From positions 1,471 to 46,764 of the forward strand of contig DDEI01000043.1 in assembly GCA_002336675.1 (NCBI GenBank): a stretch of 45,294 bases of DNA. Direction: 5' to 3'. The notes under the pieces were generated by a model. The model was not told the DNA's origin. It did not search any database and saw nothing but the letters and a program-made list of their open reading frames with translations. The DNA comes from Flavobacteriales bacterium UBA1958 (GTDB lineage: Bacteria; Bacteroidota; Bacteroidia; Flavobacteriales_D; Sanyastnellaceae). The position numbers and the translations under genes are program-made. This document shows, one piece after another, positions 1 through 7,615 of the stretch. Position 1 is the first letter of the stretch. Every line of letters begins with the position of its first letter.

Positions 1-212
1 ATCAAGATTATAAAAAATAAGTTAGTTTTTTTTGCATTCCGAAAGACAGGAGGAAACCCCTCTTGGATAGAGAGTCGAATGGTTAGTAAATTAATCCTTG
101 TGCATTTTAAAACGCGAAGGCAAGATAATACATAATCCCACAGCCACATAAAAAAAAATTATATTTCTTTTTTATTTCTTTTCAGGAAGCTCGGTGAAAG
201 CCAATTTAATTC

Positions 213-692
213 TTATAAAAACCTATTTTTCATCCATGAGTTTCCAATTTTAGAAATCCATCTTGTGGACAGCTCGCGATTTACGCTAATGGAGGCATCA
301 AAAAATTCGGTAGCGTCCTCTAAAACACCCTGCTGGTAGAGTTCTTTAAAATCGGCAAACTTGACATAAGACAAACCCCGAGAACCCGAACAGTAAAACC
401 CAGCACGATCTAGTAAATTTAAATTGCTGCCTTCTCCTACTTCTCGTATAGTTTTTGTAAGCTCATCTATAGCGCACCCCGACACAGCATAACTCCCCTC
501 ATCTACCAATACAAGGAGAAATCTTCCCTCAATAACGGAACAAGCACTTTCAACTTTTCGACCATGAGTCTTCCAATTAGCGAAAAACGAAGACAACTTG
601 CCTAGCAAGACCTCTGCATTCAGCTCTCTATCCGACTGAAAAACCCATAGCTTAGACTCTGGGTGAAACTTGTTTTGAAATACTTTATCCAT
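213..692 (-). CDS. Conserved Bacteroidota protein (often mislabelled 'ABC transporter ATPase')
   Basis: Soluble protein of about 159 residues without signal peptide or membrane segment. The pattern (W-V-F-Q-S-D-R near residues 16-22, S-G-C-A-I-D in the middle, S-W-x-x-R-F-L at the end) matches, from memory, a conserved Bacteroidota family that databases often call 'ABC transporter ATPase', although no Walker A, Walker B or signature motif is visible. Biochemical role is unknown. It is last in the minus-strand exosortase operon. ATGs occur at 704, 695 and 692; 692 is chosen because it fits the usual distance to the conserved Trp and overlaps the upstream stop by only 8 bases. That it serves the exosortase system is only suggested by position. 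Sure of the CDS, moderately sure of the family. Confidence 0.8.
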   Translation of the reverse strand: MDKVFQNKFHPESKLWVFQSDRELNAEVLLGKLSSFFANWKTHGRKVESACSVIEGRFLLVLVDEGSYAVSGCAIDELTKTIREVGEGSNLNLLDRAGFYCSGSRGLSYVKFADFKELYQQGVLEDATEFFDASISVNRELSTRWISKIGNSWMKNRFL

Positions 693-1197
693 CATTAGAA
701 TCAATTTTACTTATTATAACCACAATGGTAACTGGCAATGGTGATTGCAGAAAACCGACAACCCTTCTAGCCAAGAGGTAAAAGTCAACACCTAAAACTA
801 TACCTATGAGATATACCAAAGCTGCCGAACCAAACAAAAGAACATATCCTTGGACAAGCCATTTGCAAATCGTTAACCTAAGCGCTTTAAGTAACCAAAA
901 CCCCAAGCACAAATGCATAAAAACAAATAGCAAGGATGCCAGCCACTTTAAAACCAATAATTCTTTTACCTCTAAAGTGCATAAAAAATCTACTGAGTCG
1001 TGACTGTAGTAGTAATCATAAGGTCTACCAATCTTGAGTTTCTGAATAGCCCTCATCCTACTCTGAGCATCCAAGGAGCCGTAATCATCAATTAAGCTCG
1101 CACTTTTTAAATTAAAATTTATACTAATCTTTATTCTTTCTTGGAAAAGACCAAGCGCTATCGTAGCGATAACAAAGCAAATGACCGCTACTCTCAT
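685..1197 (-). CDS. Exosortase-associated multi-spanning membrane protein
   Basis: 170 residues. One N-terminal hydrophobic helix (about 1-20) is followed by a roughly 55-residue polar segment containing a Tyr run, then three hydrophobic helices (about 78-105, 112-138, 150-165). A paired Arg (144-145) precedes the last helix. This layout, small size and position immediately after an exosortase resemble the membrane proteins that accompany Bacteroidota exosortases (the XrtF-associated family and similar XrtX-linked proteins). The start overlaps the exosortase stop in an ATGA junction, indicating translational coupling. The likely role is partner or accessory subunit of the sortase in the inner membrane; the reaction is unknown. 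The family assignment rests on architecture and neighbourhood rather than a strong sequence motif. Confidence 0.75.
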   Translation of the reverse strand: MRVAVICFVIATIALGLFQERIKISINFNLKSASLIDDYGSLDAQSRMRAIQKLKIGRPYDYYYSHDSVDFLCTLEVKELLVLKWLASLLFVFMHLCLGFWLLKALRLTICKWLVQGYVLLFGSAALVYLIGIVLGVDFYLLARRVVGFLQSPLPVTIVVIISKIDSNDG

Positions 1198-1724
1198 TTC
1201 TCAATTGCGCTAGATGAATTAGCAAAGCGCTTCGTCCAACTCGCCCAAAGGAAAAAGACAAAGCCATAAATTAAAACAGTAAAGGTATAGTCATGATTAA
1301 AAGCAAGCCATTCTGGACTCTTAGCCATAATAACCGTTAAAACAGAGGCCCTAATTACATTCAACAAATGAAGAGCAACTATACCCAAAGGAATGAACCA
1401 TAGCTTATGCTTCACGTAACCAGGCATACATAGAATGAAAAAAGAAAACAAAGCCATCACGACCAACCCATCGCAACCTGGACCAATAACCACGCCCTGA
1501 CTTCCAACTAAGCTGACATAATTTAAATACCCTGTATACAGCCTGTCATCGACCGCGATATTATAACCAAAAAGCTCCAGCAACAAACCGCACTGTTCAG
1601 TTATTCCTTCAATAATAAATGCATCATAAATAATGCTTGGCCTCAGAACTATTTCATACAAAGAGAACCAGACAAACAGACAAAGCACGAAAAGAATAAA
1701 AAATTTCTTTATAGACTGACTCAC
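1194..1724 (-). CDS. Exosortase/archaeosortase family transpeptidase (Bacteroidota type)
   Basis: 176-residue polytopic membrane protein. It carries the three exosortase catalytic signatures: Cys84 in G-P-G-C-D-G-L, Arg125 in N-V-I-R-A-S, and His144 in N-H-D-Y-T-F, each beside a hydrophobic helix. Exosortases are membrane cysteine enzymes that recognise a C-terminal motif-helix-basic tail signal and cleave or transfer the exported protein near the motif. The length is that of the short Bacteroidota exosortases (XrtF/XrtX-like) rather than the long EpsH/XrtA type; the exact subclass cannot be settled by eye. It lies 5 bases after the gene for a small protein with a matching C-terminal signal and is ATGA-coupled to the next gene. 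Its location, divergent from an exopolysaccharide locus, is typical for the family. Confidence 0.92.
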   Translation of the reverse strand: MSQSIKKFFILFVLCLFVWFSLYEIVLRPSIIYDAFIIEGITEQCGLLLELFGYNIAVDDRLYTGYLNYVSLVGSQGVVIGPGCDGLVVMALFSFFILCMPGYVKHKLWFIPLGIVALHLLNVIRASVLTVIMAKSPEWLAFNHDYTFTVLIYGFVFFLWASWTKRFANSSSAIEK

Positions 1725-1729
1725 TAGAC

Positions 1730-1945
1730 TTAATCCTTTTTCTTTAAGTCATTGACTTTTTTTCCTCCATAAATTAATCCAGCTGCTATGAGAACACTCA
1801 CGCCACCGTCGAGAGGAATAGGGCATGGGTCTCCAAAAGGCGGGCCACACGGGGTGGTATCTGGGAATGGGTTGTCTTGTCCAAAACTTGACACTACAAA
1901 GAAAATGAAAATGATTGAAATTAAATATTTGAACATGTCTGACAT
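1730..1945 (-). CDS. Minimal exosortase substrate with PID-CTERM-like sorting signal
   Basis: 71 residues, built almost wholly of targeting signals. Residues about 4-22 form a signal peptide (hydrophobic core ending S-S-F-G before Gln23). Residues 23-43 are a Pro-rich stretch with two cysteines (33 and 41). Then come P-L-D-G-G (44-48), a hydrophobic helix (49-61, V-S-V-L-I-A-A-G-L-I-Y-G-G) and a Lys-rich tail (K62, K63, K68-K70). This fits the tripartite exosortase signal known in Bacteroidota as PID-CTERM. The adjacent exosortase gene begins 5 bases later, so it is the probable enzyme. If both ends are removed only about 21 residues remain. An alternative start at Met4 would give a more usual signal peptide. 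A -7 promoter box lies 15 bases upstream. Confidence 0.85.
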   Translation of the reverse strand: MSDMFKYLISIIFIFFVVSSFGQDNPFPDTTPCGPPFGDPCPIPLDGGVSVLIAAGLIYGGKKVNDLKKKD

Positions 1946-1959
1946 TGTGAACCGTGTTC

Positions 1960-1967
1960 CAAATTTA
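1960..1967 (-). promoter_or_regulatory. Bacteroidota -7 promoter box for the exosortase operon
   Basis: Reads TAAATTTG on the minus strand, an exact match to the Bacteroidota TAnnTTTG element, 14 bases upstream of the ATG of the 71-residue substrate gene. A TTG lies about 16 bases further upstream as a possible -33 element. It is back to back with the + strand box at 2044, so the two operons share one short intergenic region. Confidence 0.6.
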
Positions 1968-2043
1968 CTATAACTACCCGAGACAATAAACCGAAATAGC
2001 GGATTCTTTCAAACAAATCCTTATGAACCTATAATTAGACAAC

Positions 2044-2051
2044 TATATTTG
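2044..2051 (+). promoter_or_regulatory. Bacteroidota -7 promoter box for the polysaccharide locus
   Basis: TATATTTG matches TAnnTTTG exactly. The TTG at its 3' end could be read as a start codon in the frame of the downstream gene, but it is part of the promoter box, so translation should begin at the ATG at 2076, 24 bases downstream. Confidence 0.6.
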
Positions 2052-2075
2052 CAAGTGAACACGCGCACCACTCTA

Positions 2076-4481
2076 ATGAATAACACAGGAAGTATAATCA
2101 CGATAGAAGATCTTAGGCCGGCCTTTAAATACCTGAAAAAAAACTGGCTGATACTTCTAATATTCCCCTTTCTGGGATATACGCTAGCCTACCTTTATAC
2201 TTATAGAATGCCTGATATACATGGAGCAAAATCAGAGATACTTCTGAAAAGTGATGAAACCTATAATTACCAAAGTGAGTTAAGAAGTAATTTCGGTTAT
2301 TTCAGTCAGTATGCTGATATAGAAAACCAAAAAAGAATTATTACCTCTTATGATATAATAGATAAAACTGTAGAAAGACTTCGCCTCAATATAGGATACT
2401 TTATTCAAGGCAGATGGAAGAGAGAAAAAGTGTCATCCTTTCCTGCTTTAGATATCTCTGTGGACTGGGAAAAACTGGAAGGAACGCTTAACGTACCCAT
2501 CAAATTAGAGATTCTTGATTACAAAAGTGTTCGCCTTGAATATGAACTAAATGGCACTACTCAATCAATCATCTACCCTCTAGGCGCCGACATGAAAGAT
2601 CATGACACCAATTTGGGTAATCTAACCATTCTTCCTACGTCACTATTAGACATCACCACTCAAGACCAATTTATAGATTATGAATATTTCTTAACGGTAC
2701 TCAGTGACAAACAGCTCATCTCTTCTTTTAGAAATAGTTTAAAAGTCAAAAATGTGGAGTACACAAGTATTCTTGAGCTAGCTGTAAATAATGAAGTGCC
2801 TTCATACGCCAAAATGTTTTTGGATACTCTCTCTGGAGTATATGTAGAATATTCTCTAGAAAAACAATACCACGTTAACGAAAACACTCAAAAATACATT
2901 GAGAAACAACTTATGGAATTAGAGGGTATCATGGACTCTCTAGAATATGCGATTGAACTGTTTAAGGGCTCCAAAAATATTATTGACGTCAACAAGGAAC
3001 AGGAGTTTTTATTTCAAAACTACTTGGACTTAGAAAAAGAAAAGACCTCCCTTTTAAACATCACTAATTCGTATTCTGACCTTCTCCAATTCGTGACTGA
3101 CCCCAACATGACTGGTGATATCCCACCTAGTTTTTACATCTATTCTAAAGATCTCCTTTTATCAGCTCAAGTGAGTGACTTGCATGACGAGAGAGCGAGC
3201 AGAGAAGAAATGCTCAATGATTTTAAGGTAGGCGCTTATAATGTTAATACGAAAGACTCGCTCATCCAGGTTAAACAATCGAGAGTAGAAACGTACATTC
3301 AAAATTCTCAGAAAGCATTAAAAGAGGATCTCCGATCTATTGAGAGAAAGCTAGAAAACCTCTCAGGTTCGTTAAATAACTTACCGAAATCACAACGGGC
3401 TCTGCTAGAGATAGATAGAAAGCTAAAAGTAAATGAAAGTTTATATGTTTATCTGTTAGAATCTAAAGCTTCTACTGTAATAGCCAAGGCAGCCATCCTC
3501 CCAGAGATCAGAATCATAGAAAATGCCAGAGGTATCGGGATAACAGGGCCTAACAAATCAAAAACGATTTATTTGTCTGCCGGGATTTCTTTTATACTCG
3601 CCTGCTTAATTGGGTTTTTAAGATCTTCTTTCTTTGAAAGAATTGAAAGTGTAAATGAGCTTAAATCTATCACTTCACTATCCGTTTTAGGAACAATTCC
3701 TTATTACGAAGAAATAGAAAATCAACCCATAGCGGTACTTGAAAACTCTAGATCAAACATTACTGAATCGCTCAGGACATTGAGGACCAATCTTCAATAT
3801 CTGCTGACTAGAAGAGGCGGTAATGTGATTTTAATTTCATCTCTTCATCCATCAGAAGGGAAGACATTTGTGAGCACAAACTTGGCGTCAATACTGGCCA
3901 AAGCGGGTAAAAAAGTAGCTTTGGTAGATTTCGATCTACACAAACCTAAAGTTCACAAGACCTTTAATTTGGGTAATTCTGTAGGAGTATCAGGAATACT
4001 CACCGACAGAAAGCAAATAAAAGAATGCATAAATAATTCTCTAATTGAAAATTTAGATGTAATAACTGCGGGACCAATACCCCCAAATGCCTCAGAGCTT
4101 ATGCTAAGTGGGAAGACCGCGGAACTAGTTAATGAATTAAAAAATAGTTATGAATATGTTATCTTAGATACGCCACCGTTGATCTTAATCAATGACAGCT
4201 TAGTTCTTCACAAGCTAGTAGACAATTCTATTTTTGTTCTAAACACGGAGAAGGCAAGTAAGCATGGAATTAATTTTTTAGAGCAGTCACTACGACAGAA
4301 TGAAATCACCAATGTAAGCTTGGTTTTAAACAACATTAAAACCAGCAAGTGGCAGAAAGCCTATTATTATTATTCCGATAAATATGGGTATGGGTATGGG
4401 TATGGGTATGGATATGGATATGGATATGGCTCTGGAGAGTATTACCAAACGCCAAAGGCGCCGAAAAAAAAGAATCCCTAG
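2076..4481 (+). CDS. wzc: Wzc-type polysaccharide co-polymerase / BY-kinase
   Basis: 801 residues from the ATG at 2076; the in-frame TTG at 2049 is rejected because it sits inside the -7 box. The N-terminal Wzz domain has one membrane helix near residues 25-45, followed by a long periplasmic coiled-coil region, and a second helix comes near 490-510. The cytoplasmic C-terminal half is a bacterial tyrosine kinase: Walker A H-P-S-E-G-K-T (591-597), Walker A' D-F-D (618-620), Walker B with Asp698 in V-I-L-D-T-P-P. The C-terminus is Tyr-rich: a Tyr cluster, then eight Tyr-Gly units. In this family the kinase autophosphorylates its Tyr tail, and cycling of phosphorylation governs chain length and export with Wzy and Wza. 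It is the first gene of the polysaccharide locus. Confidence 0.93.
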   Translation: MNNTGSIITIEDLRPAFKYLKKNWLILLIFPFLGYTLAYLYTYRMPDIHGAKSEILLKSDETYNYQSELRSNFGYFSQYADIENQKRIITSYDIIDKTVERLRLNIGYFIQGRWKREKVSSFPALDISVDWEKLEGTLNVPIKLEILDYKSVRLEYELNGTTQSIIYPLGADMKDHDTNLGNLTILPTSLLDITTQDQFIDYEYFLTVLSDKQLISSFRNSLKVKNVEYTSILELAVNNEVPSYAKMFLDTLSGVYVEYSLEKQYHVNENTQKYIEKQLMELEGIMDSLEYAIELFKGSKNIIDVNKEQEFLFQNYLDLEKEKTSLLNITNSYSDLLQFVTDPNMTGDIPPSFYIYSKDLLLSAQVSDLHDERASREEMLNDFKVGAYNVNTKDSLIQVKQSRVETYIQNSQKALKEDLRSIERKLENLSGSLNNLPKSQRALLEIDRKLKVNESLYVYLLESKASTVIAKAAILPEIRIIENARGIGITGPNKSKTIYLSAGISFILACLIGFLRSSFFERIESVNELKSITSLSVLGTIPYYEEIENQPIAVLENSRSNITESLRTLRTNLQYLLTRRGGNVILISSLHPSEGKTFVSTNLASILAKAGKKVALVDFDLHKPKVHKTFNLGNSVGVSGILTDRKQIKECINNSLIENLDVITAGPIPPNASELMLSGKTAELVNELKNSYEYVILDTPPLILINDSLVLHKLVDNSIFVLNTEKASKHGINFLEQSLRQNEITNVSLVLNNIKTSKWQKAYYYYSDKYGYGYGYGYGYGYGYGSGEYYQTPKAPKKKNP
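4383..4430 (+). repeat. Eight-unit hexamer tandem repeat encoding (Tyr-Gly)8
   Basis: Four TATGGG units, then three TATGGA units and one TATGGC, in phase with the codons, encode Tyr-Gly eight times in the tyrosine tail of the Wzc-type kinase. Because the unit is six bases, gain or loss of copies keeps the frame and changes only the number of Tyr residues. The homogeneous blocks suggest recent slippage expansion. Confidence 0.9.
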
Positions 4482-4490
4482 CTTGAAGAC

Positions 4491-4519
4491 ATTCCACAGA
4501 ATAACAAATGGAATCTTTT
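4491..4519 (+). terminator. Weak hairpin after the kinase gene (possible attenuator)
   Basis: ATTCCA (4491-4496) and TGGAAT (4509-4514) form a 6-bp inverted repeat with a 12-base loop, followed by CTTTT. This may give partial termination between the Wzc gene and the rest of the locus. The stem is short and AT-rich, so this is a tentative call. Confidence 0.3.
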
Positions 4520-4556
4520 AACTAAGCCCCGAAGATACGAGGTAGACCTTAAATAA

Positions 4557-7547
4557 ATGAGCGTAATAATTAAACCTATACGAGTTCTAAGGAGTATTCT
4601 GCCCAAAGAGTATAAGTTGCGTATCGTTGTCATTAGCTCTCTACTCCTGCTAAATTCTGCTCTCGAGCTGATTGGCTTAGGTGCGCTAATTCCCGTTTTC
4701 ACTATTTTACTCGAGGAGGATGTAGTGGAAAAATACGCATGGGCTCGCTATTTGCATGAAAACTTCAACCTGACTACTGGAAACCAACTCATCGTTTTAG
4801 TGAGCCTGATTCTCCTAACCACTATCGTAATTAAGAATTTACTGGGACTGATAATAGCCTATATCCAAAGTAAATTTGCTTTTTCTCTTTATGAACATTT
4901 TTCAGTAAAGCTACATGGAATATATTTCAGAAGAGGGTTCTTGTTTTTTAAAAATTCAAGTGCACACGATTTATTCAGAAATGTAAATAACGCCTCTTTG
5001 TTATTTGCCCAAAAGCAGATTCTGGGACTTTTAGCGTTGTTGAATGAGTGTTTTATTCTCTTGATTATTCTAATAGGAATAGCGGTATACGATCCTAAAA
5101 TATTTGGTCTACTGTTGATTACAGTGTTACCCACATTCAGCATATTTTATTTATATGTTAGAAAAAAGTCCTTAAAAATAGGAGAGATTCAGAAAAAAAT
5201 AGCTCCTCTCCTTTCTAAAAGTATCTTCGAAAGTTTTTATGGCTATGTAGATATACTTCTTGCTAAAAAAGAAGACATCTATAGAAATTACGTCAAACGA
5301 CACGTGCACGAATCCTCAGAGATGCAGGTCACAAGCTCTGTACTAAACCTTGCTCCCACCAAAGTGATTGAAACATCTCTTATGCTGGCGATAGTTCTAA
5401 TTATCATATTTGGCCTTCATCTATCCATGGCTAAAATGGATTTAATTAAACAGTTAGGAATATTCGCTATAGCAGGCTACCGCATCATGCCCTCTATCAA
5501 TAGAATTATGCTATCCATTAATGGACTGAACCAAACTTTATGGACCCATGACATTCTAAAATATTTAAACACAGAAAGCCCTGAATTAATAACTCAAAAA
5601 GAGGTTAGCTTCAACGAAAGCTTGTCATTAAACAGCATTTCGTTCCAATTTAATGATAGTCCTAATCCGCTCTTCTCTGACTATTCATTAAAAATAAAGA
5701 AAGGAGAGTGTCTGGGAATAAAAGGTGCTTCAGGCTCTGGAAAAACTACTCTAATGAACATGCTCTTAGGCTTCATAACTCCGCAGCAGGGAACGCTCAA
5801 AATTGATGACATCACATACACTCCTGAGCACATGAACTCCTATTATGAAAAAGTAGGTTACGTTCAGCAACAAGTTTATCTTATGGACGGCACTATAGCC
5901 GAAAATATAGCTTTAGGAGTAAGCAAAGAAAATCTTGATCAGGACCTCCTAAGAGAAGCTTTAGAAAAAGCAAGCCTAAGTCAGTTTGTAGCCGATTTAC
6001 CAAACGGGTTAGATTCCATGATCGGCGAAGGAGGCACAAAGATTTCCGGAGGTCAGCGCCAGCGAATCGGAATTGCCCGAGCTTTATACCGAAGAGTTGA
6101 AATCTTGTTTTTTGATGAAGCTACGTCCGCGCTAGACGAACAAACTGAAAAAGAGATTTCAGACGCAATTAACAACCTAGCTGGAACTAGCTTAACTATA
6201 GTCATTATAGCGCACAGGTTAAAAACGCTAGAAAGATGTGATCGAATTATCGACTTAGGTTCAGTCCAAAAAGAGAAAAAAATCATCCCCAAACCGAACG
6301 AACTGCTTAAAAATAGTACGCCTTCAAGCAAAAATGATCCCAATAACCCCGTCTCAGAAAACGCCAAAACTATTTTAATATATTATGAAAAGAACAGCAC
6401 CAATGCTCCGCGAGTGCACAAGCAGCTTGATGCTCTTCTTCCCAACTATAAAGTAATTCTTGTCACTAAAAAATTTGAGCCCAATATCCAGTTTCCTTCT
6501 AACTTAGAAATAGTTCTTCTTCCAAAATCAAACGAATTCTTTCCTTCTTTAACCAAACTTCCTTTTAAAGAAAGATTAGTAGATCAAACAAAACGACTTC
6601 TTTCAGGCGATTTTTTAAAGCATCCACTAGAAAGAAATCTATGGAACAATCAACTCAGAACTAAAATAAAATTTCTATCTAATTTTAACTTTGATTGTAT
6701 CATTGCTCATCACCCAACTTCCCTGGTTTTAGCTTCTGAATTATCTAAAGCTAAACGTATTCCTTTTATTTTCAATGCACATGAATATTATCCACGACAA
6801 TTCGAACATAAGGAGGATTGGGTTAAAAATGAAAAGCCTGAGTTGGACTACATCATGAAAAAATATCTGCCCAAAGCATCTACCACCTTGTGTGTTGGTC
6901 AAATAATAGGGGAAACGTACATCAAGGAATTCAAAATAAATGACTACGTGTTTATCCCAAATGATAAGCCCTACTTTAAATTTTCACCAAAAAAGACAGG
7001 AAACCCGATAAGAATAATACATCATGGCGGAGCTATTCGGGGCAGGTCAATTCATAAAACCATTGAAATGATGGCTATTTTACCAGAGAAAGAATACGAG
7101 TTACACTTAATGCTAATGCCCATAGACAAAGAGTACCTCCAAGAATTAGTTCTTTTATCTGAGAAATTTAACAATGTGTTTTTTCACAAACCAGTTAACT
7201 TTGAAAACATAATTCCATTTCTATCCACCTTTGATATTGGACTTTACCTCCTGCCACCCTCCAATTTCAATAATCTAAATTGCCTTCCCAACAAAATTTA
7301 CGAATTTATACAGGCTAGACTATGTATCATTACTTCTCCTAATCCAGAAATGTCAACACTTATAAAACAAAATGGGCTGGGGCTGTGCTCAGAAGATTAT
7401 ACTGTTAAAAGTATGGCCGAAACAATCCAATCTGTTTCCTCTCAGCAAATAGATAATTTCAAACAGCACGTCGACGCAAAAGCAAAAGAATTGTCATCAG
7501 AAAACACAGAAAAATTAATCAGAAAGACAGTTTCCTTAATAGTTTAA
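4557..7547 (+). CDS. Fused ABC flippase and GT4 glycosyltransferase
   Basis: 996-residue single ORF with two complete parts. Residues 1 to about 350 form a six-helix ABC exporter domain. The ATPase follows: Walker A G-A-S-G-S-G-K-T (390-397), Q-loop near Y-V-Q-Q-Q, signature S-G-G-Q-R (497-501), Walker B I-L-F-F-D-E (516-521), H-loop His553. This half resembles PglK/MsbA-like flippases of polyprenyl-linked oligosaccharides. After a polar linker (about 570-602), residues 603-996 form a GT-B-fold GT4 glycosyltransferase, with N-A-H-E-Y-Y and a C-terminal L-P-N-K-I-Y-E-F nucleotide-sugar binding segment. The product would couple sugar addition and flipping at the inner membrane. No Wzx is in the locus, so this is the probable flippase. 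The fusion is uncommon; no frameshift is apparent in this sequence. Confidence 0.88.
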   Translation: MSVIIKPIRVLRSILPKEYKLRIVVISSLLLLNSALELIGLGALIPVFTILLEEDVVEKYAWARYLHENFNLTTGNQLIVLVSLILLTTIVIKNLLGLIIAYIQSKFAFSLYEHFSVKLHGIYFRRGFLFFKNSSAHDLFRNVNNASLLFAQKQILGLLALLNECFILLIILIGIAVYDPKIFGLLLITVLPTFSIFYLYVRKKSLKIGEIQKKIAPLLSKSIFESFYGYVDILLAKKEDIYRNYVKRHVHESSEMQVTSSVLNLAPTKVIETSLMLAIVLIIIFGLHLSMAKMDLIKQLGIFAIAGYRIMPSINRIMLSINGLNQTLWTHDILKYLNTESPELITQKEVSFNESLSLNSISFQFNDSPNPLFSDYSLKIKKGECLGIKGASGSGKTTLMNMLLGFITPQQGTLKIDDITYTPEHMNSYYEKVGYVQQQVYLMDGTIAENIALGVSKENLDQDLLREALEKASLSQFVADLPNGLDSMIGEGGTKISGGQRQRIGIARALYRRVEILFFDEATSALDEQTEKEISDAINNLAGTSLTIVIIAHRLKTLERCDRIIDLGSVQKEKKIIPKPNELLKNSTPSSKNDPNNPVSENAKTILIYYEKNSTNAPRVHKQLDALLPNYKVILVTKKFEPNIQFPSNLEIVLLPKSNEFFPSLTKLPFKERLVDQTKRLLSGDFLKHPLERNLWNNQLRTKIKFLSNFNFDCIIAHHPTSLVLASELSKAKRIPFIFNAHEYYPRQFEHKEDWVKNEKPELDYIMKKYLPKASTTLCVGQIIGETYIKEFKINDYVFIPNDKPYFKFSPKKTGNPIRIIHHGGAIRGRSIHKTIEMMAILPEKEYELHLMLMPIDKEYLQELVLLSEKFNNVFFHKPVNFENIIPFLSTFDIGLYLLPPSNFNNLNCLPNKIYEFIQARLCIITSPNPEMSTLIKQNGLGLCSEDYTVKSMAETIQSVSSQQIDNFKQHVDAKAKELSSENTEKLIRKTVSLIV

Positions 7548-7582
7548 AAATTATACTAAGTGAAATGGTCATGAATTTTCAT

Positions 7583-7590
7583 TAAATTTG
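7583..7590 (+). promoter_or_regulatory. -7 promoter box before the T9SS type A protein
   Basis: TAAATTTG matches TAnnTTTG exactly, 25 bases upstream of the ATG at 7616. It suggests that the secreted protein can be expressed apart from the upstream flippase gene. Confidence 0.5.
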
Positions 7591-7615
7591 AATGTAACCT
7601 ATTTAAGTTCCGGAA

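Noticed and set aside
1..212. Possible terminator or RNA gene at the left edge
   Set aside because: Contains A/T runs and a short GAGG/CCTC repeat, but no stable stem followed by a T-run on either strand, and no tRNA-like or other RNA fold was seen.
806..1003. 65-codon + strand ORF inside the exosortase partner gene
   Set aside because: Shadow of the minus-strand membrane protein; no domain, and the minus-strand gene is ATGA-coupled in a clear operon.
4383..4430. Phase-variation switch
   Set aside because: The repeat unit is six bases, so copy changes cannot shift the frame; only tail length would vary.
4478..4702. Minus-strand ORF between the kinase and flippase genes
   Set aside because: Overlaps the start of the flippase gene, has no recognisable motif, and would be isolated on the opposite strand.
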